Assembly (NCBI GenBank): GCA_900316365.1
Contig: ONCO01000012.1
Location: 1 to 60,120, forward strand
From: an uncultured Erysipelotrichaceae bacterium
Lineage (GTDB): Bacteria; Bacillota_I; Bacilli_A; RFN20; CAG-826
Length of the DNA: 60,120 nucleotides
Direction of reading: 5' to 3'
Shown: one piece after another, positions 18,918 to 27,263 of the stretch
Position numbering within the stretch: position 1 is the stretch's first letter
Layout: each line of letters opens with the position of its first letter
The notes under the pieces: model-generated
What the model saw: the letters and a program-made list of their open reading frames with translations, nothing else
Databases searched by the model: none
What the model was told of the DNA's origin: nothing
Translations under genes and position numbers: made by a program

Positions 18918-19004
18918 GCCCGAGTGGTGAAATGGTAGACGCGTTGGACTCAAAATCCAATATGTGATGAGCATGTACCGGTTCGAGTCCGGTCTCGGGC
19001 ACCA
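18918..19004 (+). tRNA. tRNA-Leu (anticodon CAA)
   Basis: The acceptor stem gcccgag / ctcgggc closes perfectly and an encoded CCA ends the gene at 19004. The anticodon arm is ttgga-CTCAAAA-tccaa, giving anticodon CAA for leucine codon UUG. A long variable arm (tatgtgatgagcatgta region) makes it a class II tRNA, as expected for Leu. The T arm with GGTTCGAGTCC is standard. Confidence 0.96.
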
Positions 19005-19016
19005 AGCAAAAAAGCG

Positions 19017-19050
19017 AACCTCCTGCGACGTTGTTGCCGGGAGGTTTTTT
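19017..19050 (+). terminator. Terminator of tRNA-Leu
   Basis: Stem aacctcc (19017-19023) with ggaggtt (19040-19046), then a run of T to 19050, directly after the tRNA. Confidence 0.85.
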
Positions 19051-19052
19051 CT

Positions 19053-19349
19053 TGCCATTTTTTGGCGGTGATTCATCCTAATTTTTAATTTAGTGTAGTA
19101 AAGAGTGCGTTATTTGCCTGTCTCGATTCACGCGGTCGAATTTCGCTCTATTCAATAAAAAAACGGTTTTGATACCTTTTCGCGTAGAGCAAGTTTCAAT
19201 TGTTTGCTCCTCTTGTGAGCAGCAATTTATAAAAACGCCAAGTTTTAAAAATGAACTAAGCAAATATTGCAATTACCCTATTTACAAAAAAAAAGGAAAA
19301 ATGGCAATAATAATGAGCGTCAAAAATTGAACAGGATATAAAAACTAAA
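19053..19349. other. AT-rich intergenic region without a recognised gene
   Basis: About 300 bp between the tRNA terminator and the next plus-strand gene. It is clearly richer in A and T than the flanks, with several A-runs. I see no convincing coding frame, RNA or repeat. The promoter of the downstream operon should lie near its right end (TTTACA near 19279 and AT-rich boxes near 19307 and 19337), but none of these is well spaced. Confidence 0.5.
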
Positions 19350-19979
19350 ATGAAACGATTCTTAATGCCGTTATTCGCCGTTCTTGCGGTTTCTTCTGGA
19401 AGCGCCTTAGGTAGCACCAGCGTTATCAAAGAGAGAAAGTGCCTGAATAATTCCATTACTTCTAAAGTTGTTCATTCAACAGGAACCATCGATGTTCCGT
19501 TTGCTAACCAATATGGGGAGGGCAACGGCCTTTACGCGGCTTTCTATATGAATACGTCCAACGCCATTTGGCCGTTTGAGGATTGCTTCTACTACAGCTT
19601 TGTCGTCGACTACAAGGCTGTATATCAGACCGGAGCGAGTCTTTCCCCCAACAAGAAAGTCGATTACAGGGTCAATTTCCATTTCATCTTCACAGACAAG
19701 CATACGAGAGGGAAAGGCGAATACTGCCACAACTCGATTATGACCAGAGGCGCTGGATCAGCGAGGATCGTTGATCCGAAAGAAAAAGAAACAAATTGGG
19801 TTTCCTGCGATTCAAGAGGTTGGAACGACGAACAAACCCAAGATTGCAAATTCACGCGCAAGATGAATAATGATGGGTGGTTTGACCGATGGGACGCTAA
19901 CGGGGTGGTTTTGACTGCTGACTTTGCATTCGATACCGTTTTCACGGCTCATCTCGAAACCATCTGCTATTTCCTGTGA
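19350..19979 (+). CDS. Secreted protein, first gene of an ABC transporter operon
   Basis: A 209-residue protein with a Sec-type signal peptide (residues 1-20, cleavage probably after SALG). The mature part has several Cys residues (near 27, 76, 127, 153, 166 and 206), rare for an exported Bacilli protein and a hint of disulfides. I do not recognise the family. Its stop overlaps the next gene by 4 bp, so it is made with the two membrane proteins and the ATPase that follow. It could be the exported substrate of that ABC system, or a lipid-free partner of it; this is inference from the operon. Confidence 0.7.
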   Translation: MKRFLMPLFAVLAVSSGSALGSTSVIKERKCLNNSITSKVVHSTGTIDVPFANQYGEGNGLYAAFYMNTSNAIWPFEDCFYYSFVVDYKAVYQTGASLSPNKKVDYRVNFHFIFTDKHTRGKGEYCHNSIMTRGAGSARIVDPKEKETNWVSCDSRGWNDEQTQDCKFTRKMNNDGWFDRWDANGVVLTADFAFDTVFTAHLETICYFL

Positions 19980-20542
19980 TGCGTTTCCTTCGCTATTTGT
20001 ATTTCCACTATAAGACCGAAATCAATGAAGAGTGGCCTTGCGTCTTTGTGCTTTTCGTGATCCAGACGGTTTTCTGCTTACTGAGTTTCTATTTCTTTAG
20101 GATCTTCCTGACCTATCAGATAGCCCCCAACGCCAGTTTTGAAGAAAACGCCAATCTTCTGGTTCCTCTATTTGTTTTCGGAGGCCTTTCTTTGGTCTTC
20201 CTTTCCGCCTTCTTTTTGTTTGAGCACCGTCTGACCAGCGAAAGCCTTCCCAGATGGAACGTCGCGATGAAGGTCGGTCTAGGCAATAAGTTCTTAATTC
20301 CGACTTTTTTGGCAGGCGTTTTCTTTTCTGGCGCCATCTCGTTTCTTTTGGCGTATCTCATTGATTATCTAATTTGTTTGTCGAATGACGCGGTGGCCCC
20401 TAGCGAAGGGCGATATTTGGGCGCTTACGCCTCCCCGAATGTGGTGCTTTTTGTTTCCCTTGCCACTTGCCTTTTCGCCCTTATTGCCTTCGCTGGCAAA
20501 GTTCTTAGATATTCTCTCCTTTTAAGGAGGAACCAAAAATGA
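19976..20542 (+). CDS. Membrane protein of an ABC transporter operon, unknown
   Basis: A 188-residue integral membrane protein with four likely helices: about 21-43, 57-80, 100-127 and 151-175. No family recognised. It overlaps the secreted-protein gene by 4 bp and the permease gene by 4 bp, so the four genes are tightly coupled. It may be an accessory subunit of the FtsX-like transporter. Confidence 0.75.
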   Translation: MMRFLRYLYFHYKTEINEEWPCVFVLFVIQTVFCLLSFYFFRIFLTYQIAPNASFEENANLLVPLFVFGGLSLVFLSAFFLFEHRLTSESLPRWNVAMKVGLGNKFLIPTFLAGVFFSGAISFLLAYLIDYLICLSNDAVAPSEGRYLGAYASPNVVLFVSLATCLFALIAFAGKVLRYSLLLRRNQK

Positions 20543-21831
20543 AGGCCAGAGCCTCATTATCCATCTTTAAGAGGTTCGGCCTTTCCTCCATCATTTCCGA
20601 CTTCTTGATTTCTCTTTTTGCTTTTTTCGTCGGCATGTTCGTCACCGTCGCGGCCTCAAATCCCGGTTATGGCATGCAATATCGCAATGTCGCCAGCGAA
20701 TACGGCGACAACACATTCGTGATTGATCCATGGGCCTCTATTTCCAGGCCTAGTGCAAATAATTTCCTTCAGCGTTTCTTCTTCCTTGATAGCGGCATAG
20801 AAGCGGATTTGAAGGAGCAAGGGGTCGAATACGAAAAGTTCTATTACATCTCGAACCCTACCCAACTATTCAATGGCAACTACGGCTTCTATGCGATGCC
20901 TAAAAGCCTCGCGAAATATCTTCCGGTGTCCGTAAAACACGGCGAGGGAGTTAACCAAGCTAAGGAAGGTGCTCAGCTAATCTGCGAGCTCTACGATGCG
21001 GATGAGTATCAACTCGGCGATAAGCTTTCCATTTCCCTTTCGGATTTTGAAGGGAAAAGCCTTTTCGAATTTGATGCGAAGATAGTCGCTTCTAATGGCG
21101 AAACGTCTTTCTGGCGCGGAGATTCTTACAACGTTTGCTATTTCGATGACGCTGAATTCGCGTCGTTGGAACGAGTGGTCTTAGAGAATTCGGAGCATTT
21201 CTTCGGGGAAACGGAGATCGACCATGATGGTTCTAATGTCGTGGCGATGAAGGGAACCTACGCAAGGCCATACATCCTGGCCCATATGAATGAGGCGGAG
21301 AAAAAGGCTTTCTCAGAAACCAGGGACGCCAAATTATCTTCCCTCAAAGCTCGATGGCCTGATGCCGAAATCGCTTCAGGCATGGACTCTTTCAGGGATA
21401 TCTATGATCTTTGGTGCGTCCAAAATGGCAGTGGCTTTAATAACGTCGGGCATTACCCGTATCTATTGATATCCGCGATCGCGTCGCTATTGATCATCAT
21501 CGTCGGGCAAACCTGGCTCAGCGCCGAGAAGCATCGAAAAGATTCGGCCGTGGCGATTATTGTCGGCGCCACGAAGAAAGAGATTATCACCGCCCACTTC
21601 GCCAAGAAAATCATCGATGTCGCTTTGATATTCGTGCTAGGGTGGTTCGCTACTTATTTCTTGGATTATCATGCGAAATCCTTTTACTGGCCAAAGGAGT
21701 TTTCCGCCAACACCGGTCTTTACTGGGTTTTTTGCCTAATAGTCGGAGCGGTTTCTTTGATTTCGCTTCTTTTGAAAGTTTGGGAGCTTCGTGGGTTAGA
21801 TTTCGCGGAAGCCATTAGGAGGGATAACTGA
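20539..21831 (+). CDS. FtsX-like ABC transporter permease
   Basis: A 430-residue permease of the MacB/FtsX type. TM1 (about 18-38) is followed by a large outer domain of about 260 residues. Three C-terminal helices (about 307-325, 353-374 and 388-412) flank the FtsX-like cytoplasmic loop (DSAVAIIVGATKKEIITAHF). An aaggagg site precedes the ATG. Such permeases do mechanical work on outer partners or export lipids and peptides rather than import. The ATPase gene starts on its last base. Confidence 0.82.
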   Translation: MKARASLSIFKRFGLSSIISDFLISLFAFFVGMFVTVAASNPGYGMQYRNVASEYGDNTFVIDPWASISRPSANNFLQRFFFLDSGIEADLKEQGVEYEKFYYISNPTQLFNGNYGFYAMPKSLAKYLPVSVKHGEGVNQAKEGAQLICELYDADEYQLGDKLSISLSDFEGKSLFEFDAKIVASNGETSFWRGDSYNVCYFDDAEFASLERVVLENSEHFFGETEIDHDGSNVVAMKGTYARPYILAHMNEAEKKAFSETRDAKLSSLKARWPDAEIASGMDSFRDIYDLWCVQNGSGFNNVGHYPYLLISAIASLLIIIVGQTWLSAEKHRKDSAVAIIVGATKKEIITAHFAKKIIDVALIFVLGWFATYFLDYHAKSFYWPKEFSANTGLYWVFCLIVGAVSLISLLLKVWELRGLDFAEAIRRDN

Positions 21832-22541
21832 TGGAAACTGAATTTGCATTGCTGCTTGAGGATGTGTCGTTTGCCTTCAATAGAGGTAAGCCGAATGAGG
21901 TCAACGCTCTTAAAGGCGTCAACTTAGGCATTAAGAAAGGGTCGATCGTCGTCATCTCCGGCGTTTCCGGGTCTGGCAAAACCACCTTGCTTAACATCCT
22001 CGATCTTCTCCTTTTGCCGCAGAAGGGCTCTTACAAGGTGCTAGGTGAGGATGCCTCTTCCCTTTCGGAATCGGAAAGGGCCAAAATCCGTGCGAATAAG
22101 ATAGGCTACGTTTTCCAAGATTTTGCCTTGCTCAACAAAGAGAGGGTGAAGAATAACTTAGAGCTGCCGCTGCTTTTCTCGGACAAATACAAAAAGAAGA
22201 AAGATAGGGATCATCGCATTGATGAGCTCCTGTTGAATTTGGGCATCTCGGACAAAAAGAAAGAGAAAGTGTTCCGTCTGTCTGGCGGTCAAAGACAGAG
22301 ACTCGCGATTGCCAGGGCATTGGTTAATGATCCGGAAATCATTCTCGCCGATGAGCCGACCACCTCCTTGGACAAAGGAAACAAAGAAAAGGTCATTGAG
22401 ATATTCAAGGAACTAAATAAGCAAGGAAAGACCGTCATTATCGTCACCCACGACGTCGAAGTGGCGAAGGCTTTCGAAGACAATTATTCTTTGGTCGACG
22501 GGCAGATATCAAAACTTAGTTCTCTAATATTGGAGTTATAA
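21831..22541 (+). CDS. ABC transporter ATPase, LolD/MacB type
   Basis: A 236-residue ATPase. Walker A GVSGSGKTT is at about residues 44-52, the Q-loop is in YVFQDFALL, the signature LSGGQRQR is near 147-154, Walker B in IILADEPTTSLD, and the switch His in IIVTHD. All motifs are intact. It pairs with the FtsX-like permease just upstream. The last eleven codons and the stop lie inside a 43-bp palindromic repeat that occurs again at 23895, in another frame, so the C-terminus has probably been replaced by an inserted element. Confidence 0.92.
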   Translation: METEFALLLEDVSFAFNRGKPNEVNALKGVNLGIKKGSIVVISGVSGSGKTTLLNILDLLLLPQKGSYKVLGEDASSLSESERAKIRANKIGYVFQDFALLNKERVKNNLELPLLFSDKYKKKKDRDHRIDELLLNLGISDKKKEKVFRLSGGQRQRLAIARALVNDPEIILADEPTTSLDKGNKEKVIEIFKELNKQGKTVIIVTHDVEVAKAFEDNYSLVDGQISKLSSLILEL

Positions 22542-22547
22542 GTTTTA
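22505..22547. repeat. Palindromic repeat, copy 1
   Basis: A 43-bp element with 37 of 43 bases shared with the copy at 23895-23937, ungapped. Inside it, arms of 14 bp (22511-22524 and 22533-22546) form an imperfect palindrome with an 8-nt loop. It holds the stop codon of the ABC ATPase and reaches the -35 region of the following toxin-like gene. It could be a terminator-like hairpin, an operator, or the end of a mobile cassette. Confidence 0.75.
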
Positions 22548-22571
22548 ACACGCCGTTTTTCATGATATAAT
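22545..22571 (+). promoter_or_regulatory. Promoter of the DUF3990-like gene pair, probably leaderless
   Basis: TTAACA (22545-22550) and perfect TATAAT (22566-22571) have a 15-bp spacer. Transcription would begin close to the ATG at 22578, and no ribosome binding site is present, so the mRNA may be leaderless. The -35 box touches the right arm of the palindromic repeat, which would suit autoregulation by the HTH domain of the encoded protein. Confidence 0.5.
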
Positions 22572-22577
22572 ATGGTC

Positions 22578-23429
22578 ATGGAAAACCATTACACATTTGA
22601 AAAAGACGTTCAGACACTATGCGAATCCTTTAACCTCTCTGTCGAAGAATTAGCCGGAAAACTGGGCATTCCGCCCTCAAGCTTTTTCTTCTTTTTAAAA
22701 GAAGGTCCGTCTGACGATGTTTTGGAGTCCTTCTACGGCTTGGCTTTTCATAAAGGGATGCGTTTCAACAAGGTTAAAGAAGAGCTCTTTAGGGAGAGCC
22801 TTGAGCCGGGAGAGGTACTTTTGTTTCACGGCTCTAAGGACGGTTTGACTGAAATCGATCCTAATGGTTCCCGCTCGACATGTGATTTTTCCAACGGTTT
22901 CTATTGCGGCGAAAGTTATTCGTCGGCGCTTTGCTTTGTCGAAAGCAATGAGAAATCCAGCGTTTATGCTTTTAAGGCTCGATTAGACGGTTTAAAAATT
23001 GGGGAGTTTAAAAGCGACTTGGAGTGGATGTTGTCCGTTTGCTATTACCGTGGGATGTTCAAGGGCTATGAGTCCAATGACAAGCTAATGGCCATTATTC
23101 AAAAACACTTAGATGATGATGTCATTATTGCCCCTATTGCCGACAACAGGATGTTCCGCGTGATGCAGCAATTTGGTCAAGGCGAGATAACAGACGTGCA
23201 GGCAATTCACGCTTTATCGGCCTCTAGACTTGGCAAACAATATGTCTTCAAAAGCAAAAAGGCCGTTTCGCGATTGAAAGAGATTGAGAGGCTTTACATT
23301 TGCGAGGAAGAGAAAAAGGTCAGCATCGCGAACTCAGACGAGAGAGCCTATGAGATTCAAACGAAGCTTGACCTCTCAAAAAGGGAGTATCGAGAAGGCG
23401 GCCATTATATTGATGAGGTATTCGCATGA
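22578..23429 (+). CDS. HTH plus DUF3990-like ADP-ribosyltransferase-fold protein, probable toxin
   Basis: A 283-residue protein. Residues about 5-60 look like a helix-turn-helix domain (SVEELAGKLGIPPSSF...). From about residue 80 follows LLFHGS and then STCDFSNGFYCGE with ALCFV: this is the pattern of the DUF3990 family, which has the ADP-ribosyltransferase fold. The usual DUF3990 partner is a small antitoxin, and here the next gene overlaps by 4 bp. The combination HTH-ART plus small partner suggests a toxin-antitoxin or regulatory pair. I chose the ATG at 22578 because the -10 box ends at 22571; the ATG at 22572 is too close. The target is unknown. Confidence 0.65.
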   Translation: MENHYTFEKDVQTLCESFNLSVEELAGKLGIPPSSFFFFLKEGPSDDVLESFYGLAFHKGMRFNKVKEELFRESLEPGEVLLFHGSKDGLTEIDPNGSRSTCDFSNGFYCGESYSSALCFVESNEKSSVYAFKARLDGLKIGEFKSDLEWMLSVCYYRGMFKGYESNDKLMAIIQKHLDDDVIIAPIADNRMFRVMQQFGQGEITDVQAIHALSASRLGKQYVFKSKKAVSRLKEIERLYICEEEKKVSIANSDERAYEIQTKLDLSKREYREGGHYIDEVFA

Positions 23430-23911
23430 GGGAATTCGATAAAGATGGATTAGACGTTGCCTCTTTCCAGGGGCAATTATTCGAAGAGTCGCTTGATTAC
23501 TGCGAGACCTCCTCGCCGATTTTCCTTCGTAGGTTTTTCCGTTCCCGCTATGCCGAGATGGTAGACAACACTCCGGTTGCCATCCAACCACTATTCGTTC
23601 CAGATGCATTTGAGGAAATCGAAAAGCAATATGGCAAAAGCAGTTACGGCAAGATTCGTTATAACCGTGACGCCATGTATTGGCTTGGTTATATAACCAG
23701 ATATATCTGCTACACCAGACAGGTTTCTAGCAGACTCTTTTATCACCTATTCGACGTCAAAAAGATCTATTCCCTCTATGAGGCTTATCACACCCAAAGC
23801 GAGGAGTGGTGCGTCGCCAGCATTCTGGAACTCTTTGGATACGACGAGAAGACGCTTGATATGAATGAAAGGCTGAAAAGCATCCTTAGAAAGAGATATC
23901 AAAACTTATAA
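23426..23911 (+). CDS. Probable antitoxin partner of the DUF3990-like protein
   Basis: A 161-residue soluble protein. The segment YWLGYITRYICYTRQVSS, followed by a Y-L-YEAYHTQSEEW stretch, is like that of small proteins commonly found beside DUF3990 genes in Bacillota; this is from memory. It starts inside the last codons of the toxin-like gene (ATGA overlap), which implies coupled translation. The order toxin first, partner second is less common. The final codons (RYQNL) and stop lie in the second palindromic repeat. Confidence 0.6.
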   Translation: MREFDKDGLDVASFQGQLFEESLDYCETSSPIFLRRFFRSRYAEMVDNTPVAIQPLFVPDAFEEIEKQYGKSSYGKIRYNRDAMYWLGYITRYICYTRQVSSRLFYHLFDVKKIYSLYEAYHTQSEEWCVASILELFGYDEKTLDMNERLKSILRKRYQNL

Positions 23912-23937
23912 CTCTAATTTTGGAGTAGTAAGTTTTA
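23895..23937. repeat. Palindromic repeat, copy 2
   Basis: Second copy of the 43-bp element (6 mismatches to 22505-22547). The palindrome arms are 23901-23914 and 23923-23936. It contains the stop codon of the antitoxin-like gene, but in a different reading frame from copy 1, so the likeness is at DNA level and not shared protein ancestry. The two copies bracket the two-gene module exactly. Confidence 0.75.
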
Positions 23938-23966
23938 GACCTCTTTTGCCCGTGCGCTCCTACATG

Positions 23967-23980
23967 TGTAACCGCTAACA
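23967..23980 (+). promoter_or_regulatory. cre-like operator upstream of the pyr operon
   Basis: TGTAACCGCTAACA matches every fixed position of the catabolite-responsive element consensus (TGNAANCGNWWNCA). A nearly identical site lies at 43132-43145. It is 15-35 bp upstream of the likely pyr promoter, a position that fits either activation or repression by a CcpA/LacI-type regulator. Presence of such a regulator in this genome is assumed. Confidence 0.5.
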
Positions 23981-23991
23981 AAAAATAAGCC

Positions 23992-24020
23992 CTGTTTACA
24001 AAGTCTATTTATGGTAATCT
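23992..24020 (+). promoter_or_regulatory. Probable pyr operon promoter
   Basis: An extended -10 (TGGTAATCT, hexamer at 24015-24020) with a weak -35 (CTGTTT, 23992-23997) 17 bp upstream. TTTACA at 23995-24000 is a better hexamer but leaves only 14 bp. The leader to pyrB is about 75 nt and shows no terminator hairpin, so PyrR-type attenuation is not visible. Confidence 0.4.
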
Positions 24021-24102
24021 TTACTAACGGAATGAGCTCGACCGAACAGAACGCCTAACATGCTTCTTGGAGGACGAGTCTTTTTTAAGGGAGGCTACTC
24101 TT

Positions 24103-24972
24103 ATGCACGGACTCTTAAACCTAAAGAACTTAAAAACGGATCAGATTTTAGATATTCTCTCGTTGGCTTCGTCAATCAAGGGTGGTCGTTCTCTCTCCTA
24201 TTCCGGAAAGAGGATGGCCACTCTTTTTTATGAGAATTCCACGAGAACTCACAATTCATTCCTGATGGCGATGATGAAACTCGGCATCCAATTCGCCGAC
24301 ATCAACGTCGCCGGCTCTTCGGTTTCCAAAGGCGAGACCTTATACGACACGGTCAAAACCTTGGAGGCGATCGGCTTCGACGGCGTCGTCATCCGCCACA
24401 GTCAGAACGAGTACTACACCGAGCTTGAGAACGTCAACATGGCCATCCTTAACGCTGGAGACGGCTCGGGATCCCATCCAACCCAATCCTTATTGGACCT
24501 TATGACCATCCATGAGGAATTCGGTTCCTTCAAGGGACTCAAATGCTGCATCGTAGGCGACATCGTCCATTCTCGCGTCGCTCATACCAACGCGGAGATC
24601 ATGCGCCGCCTTGGCATGGAGGTCTATATCGCCGGTCCGAAAGAATTCTTAGACGATACCGCTCCAGTCATCAGCCTCGATGAGGCGGTGGAGAGCTGCG
24701 ATGTCGTGATGCTCTTACGCGTCCAGTTCGAAAGGAACGCCGTCCTCTCGATGAGCAAAGAGGAATACCACGCCCAATATGGCTTAACCATGGAGAGGGT
24801 CAACAGGATGAAGGAAAAGGCCATAATTATGCACCCGGCCCCCGTAAATCGCGGAATTGAGATCGCCTCGGAAGCGGTGGAATGTTCCCGTTCCCGTATC
24901 TTCCCACAGATGAGCAATGGCGTTTATGTCCGCATGGCTGTCATCGCCATGTCCTTGGAGGGAGAACTCTAA
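24103..24972 (+). CDS. pyrB: Aspartate carbamoyltransferase catalytic chain
   Basis: Joins carbamoyl phosphate and aspartate, the first committed step of pyrimidine synthesis. Of 289 residues, close to the usual catalytic chain. The carbamoyl-phosphate loop STRTHNSF is at about residues 46-53, HPTQSLLDLM at about 127-136 and MHPAPVNRG near 244-252. The ATG at 24103 has an aagggagg site and gives the normal start (MHGLLNLKNL); a TTG 36 bp upstream is open but unlikely. No regulatory chain pyrI is present. The stop overlaps pyrC (TAATG). Confidence 0.96.
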   Translation: MHGLLNLKNLKTDQILDILSLASSIKGGRSLSYSGKRMATLFYENSTRTHNSFLMAMMKLGIQFADINVAGSSVSKGETLYDTVKTLEAIGFDGVVIRHSQNEYYTELENVNMAILNAGDGSGSHPTQSLLDLMTIHEEFGSFKGLKCCIVGDIVHSRVAHTNAEIMRRLGMEVYIAGPKEFLDDTAPVISLDEAVESCDVVMLLRVQFERNAVLSMSKEEYHAQYGLTMERVNRMKEKAIIMHPAPVNRGIEIASEAVECSRSRIFPQMSNGVYVRMAVIAMSLEGEL

Positions 24973-26177
24973 TGATCTTCCATAACGGAAAAATCCTTAT
25001 CGACGGCAAGTTGGTCTCGAGAGACATCGAGGTCAAAGATGGCCTTATCGCCGCTATCGAGCCAAAGCTTGAAGGCGAAGGCATCGACCTTAAGGGCAAT
25101 TACGTCTGCCCAGGCCTCACCGATATCCATGTCCATTTCCGTGAACCGGGAAATAGCCACAAAGAAAGCATCCTAACCGGCTCCAAAGCCGCGGCTAAAG
25201 GCGGCTATACCACCGTCTGCCTGATGCCTAACCTCAAACCATGCCCAGATTCCTTGGAGCACCTTAAGGTTGAGGAAGATATCATCGCCAAAGACGCGGT
25301 CGTAGAATGCCTTCCTTATGCCTCCGTCACCGTTGGTGAAAAAGGCGAAGAATTAAGCGATATTGATGAATTATCCACACATACCGCCCTCTTTTCCGAT
25401 GACGGCGTCGGAATCCAAGACCTAAGTTTGCTTGGAAATGCCCTAGACAAAGTCGCCTCCAAAGACTTATTCATCGCTAGCCACGCGGAGGATAACGTTT
25501 TTAAGACCAAGCCTGAAGGCGAATATATTGCCGTCAGAAGGGAAATCGAAGAGGCTAAGAAACATAAGGCCCCATATCACTTCTGCCATATGTCGACGAA
25601 GGAAAGCTTCGAGGCCATCAAGGCCGCCCAAAAAGAAGGATATAAAATCACCTGCGAAGTCGCTCCTCATCACCTCTTCCTAAACGAGGAGATGGTCAAA
25701 GGCAATCCTAACTGGAAGATGAATCCGCCTCTTAGGAGCGAAGATAATCGCCAAGCCACAGTCAAAGCCTTGCTTGAAGGAGTCGCCTCTGTCATTGCGA
25801 CTGACCACGCCCCGCATAGCAAAGAAGAGAAGGAGAATGTGCCATTCGAGAAAGCTCCTAATGGCATCATCGGCTTAGAGACTGCAGCCCCAATTGTTTA
25901 TACAAACCTCGTTAAAACTGGTTTAGCCAGCTTAAAGGACTTCGAGGATTGGCTCTCCAATAACCCAAGGAAATTGCTGGGTTTGGAGGCTAACGAAATC
26001 AAAGTTGGAAAGAAGGCTAACTTCTGCGTCCTCGACCTCGATCATCCTCACACCTATGTCGAGGAAGAAATCCTCTCCAAAGGACATAACTGCCCGTATA
26101 TCGGCATGACCCTATACGGTTTCAATTCGCTCACGGTCTATAAGGGAACCGTCGTTTATCAGAAGGAGGAAAGATAA
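24972..26177 (+). CDS. pyrC: Dihydroorotase
   Basis: Closes carbamoyl aspartate to dihydroorotate. A 401-residue class I (metal-dependent amidohydrolase) enzyme. The first metal motif is DIHVHFREPG at about residues 55-64; further metal ligands are in ASHAED (about 173-178) and FCHMST; the catalytic Asp is in ATDHAPHS. The ATG at 24972 overlaps the pyrB stop (TAATG); an earlier in-frame start inside pyrB is not credible. The stop overlaps carA in the same way. Confidence 0.96.
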   Translation: MIFHNGKILIDGKLVSRDIEVKDGLIAAIEPKLEGEGIDLKGNYVCPGLTDIHVHFREPGNSHKESILTGSKAAAKGGYTTVCLMPNLKPCPDSLEHLKVEEDIIAKDAVVECLPYASVTVGEKGEELSDIDELSTHTALFSDDGVGIQDLSLLGNALDKVASKDLFIASHAEDNVFKTKPEGEYIAVRREIEEAKKHKAPYHFCHMSTKESFEAIKAAQKEGYKITCEVAPHHLFLNEEMVKGNPNWKMNPPLRSEDNRQATVKALLEGVASVIATDHAPHSKEEKENVPFEKAPNGIIGLETAAPIVYTNLVKTGLASLKDFEDWLSNNPRKLLGLEANEIKVGKKANFCVLDLDHPHTYVEEEILSKGHNCPYIGMTLYGFNSLTVYKGTVVYQKEER

Positions 26178-27262
26178 TGAAACGCAAACTTGTACTCGAA
26201 AATCACCGCGTTTTCTATGGGGAAGGCTTCGGTAGCCCAGAGAAGAAAATCGCCGAAATCGTCTTCAACACCTCGATGGTCGGCTATCAGGAAATCCTCT
26301 CTGACCCAAGCTATTGCGACCAGATCGTCGTCATGACCTATCCTCTTATCGGCAACTACGGTTTAGCGGACGAGGATTACGAATCCAAAGGCGTCTTCCA
26401 GTCCGGCTTTGTCGTCAGGGAATATAACGATTCCCCATCCAACTTCCGTTATACGGAAACCCTCTCCGAGAAGATGGAGGAATGCCATTCCGCCGGCATC
26501 GAAGGCGTCGATACCAGAGAGATTGTCAGAATTATCCGCGACTATGGCTCCATGAAGGCCATGATCGTCGATGCCGATGTTCCGGATGAAGAATGCTTCA
26601 AGGAACTCGAGGAATACAAATACCCGCATGACCAGGTCAGCAGGGTCTCCTCTAAGAAAGTCTGGTACTCCAGATGCGCCGACCCGGCCTATAACGTCGT
26701 GGCCATCGACTGCGGCTGCAAATTAAACATCATCCGCAAACTCAACCAGTTCCGCTGCAACGTCGCGGTGGTCCCGTATAACACCTCGGTCGAGGATATC
26801 CTCAAATTCAAACCTGACGGACTCTTTATCTCCAATGGCCCAGGCGACCCAGAGGATATGGAAGTGGTCATCCATAACATCAAGGCCCTCAAAGGCAAAT
26901 TGCCGATGCTCGGCATCTGCTTAGGCCATCAGATGATCGGCCTCGCCTATGGCGCGAAGACCTACAAGATGAAATTCGGCCATCGCGGCGCCAACCATCC
27001 GGTTAAAAACCTTTTGACTGGCAAAGTGGAAATCACTTCCCAGAACCATTCTTACGCGGTTGACCAGGAAAGTCTTAAAAAGACCGAATTAGAACTAACG
27101 CACATCAACTTATTAGACAACGAAACCGAAGGCATGATGGACAAGAAGAACCGCGTCATCGCGGTCCAATACCATCCAGAGAGCGCGGCTGGTCCAGAAG
27201 ACTCCGCCTATATCTTCCAAGGTTTCTTGGACAACATGAAAGCTTTCAAGGAGGGCAAATAA
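26177..27262 (+). CDS. carA: Carbamoyl-phosphate synthase small (glutaminase) chain
   Basis: Releases ammonia from glutamine for carbamoyl phosphate synthesis. Of 361 residues. The N-terminal half is the CPSase small-chain domain; the C-terminal half is a class I glutamine amidotransferase with the nucleophile Cys in [11 protein letters not shown] (about residues 243-253) and the His-Glu pair in [11 protein letters not shown] near 330-340. It follows pyrC (TAATG overlap) and is one base from carB, so both subunits are made together. Confidence 0.97.
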   Translation: MKRKLVLENHRVFYGEGFGSPEKKIAEIVFNTSMVGYQEILSDPSYCDQIVVMTYPLIGNYGLADEDYESKGVFQSGFVVREYNDSPSNFRYTETLSEKMEECHSAGIEGVDTREIVRIIRDYGSMKAMIVDADVPDEECFKELEEYKYPHDQVSRVSSKKVWYSRCADPAYNVVAIDCGCKLNIIRKLNQFRCNVAVVPYNTSVEDILKFKPDGLFISNGPGDPEDMEVVIHNIKALKGKLPMLGICLGHQMIGLAYGAKTYKMKFGHRGANHPVKNLLTGKVEITSQNHSYAVDQESLKKTELELTHINLLDNETEGMMDKKNRVIAVQYHPESAAGPEDSAYIFQGFLDNMKAFKEGK

Positions 27263-27263
27263 G

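Noticed and set aside
18846..19076. Minus-strand 76-codon open frame with a CPRPDSNRYML-like peptide
   Set aside because: It is the antisense reading of the tRNA-Leu gene, a well-known false protein.
22505..23937. Palindromic repeats as a CRISPR array
   Set aside because: There are only two copies, 1.39 kb apart with two genes between, no spacers and no cas genes.
24021..24102. PyrR-type attenuator in the pyr leader
   Set aside because: No terminator/anti-terminator hairpins and no pyrR gene in the operon.
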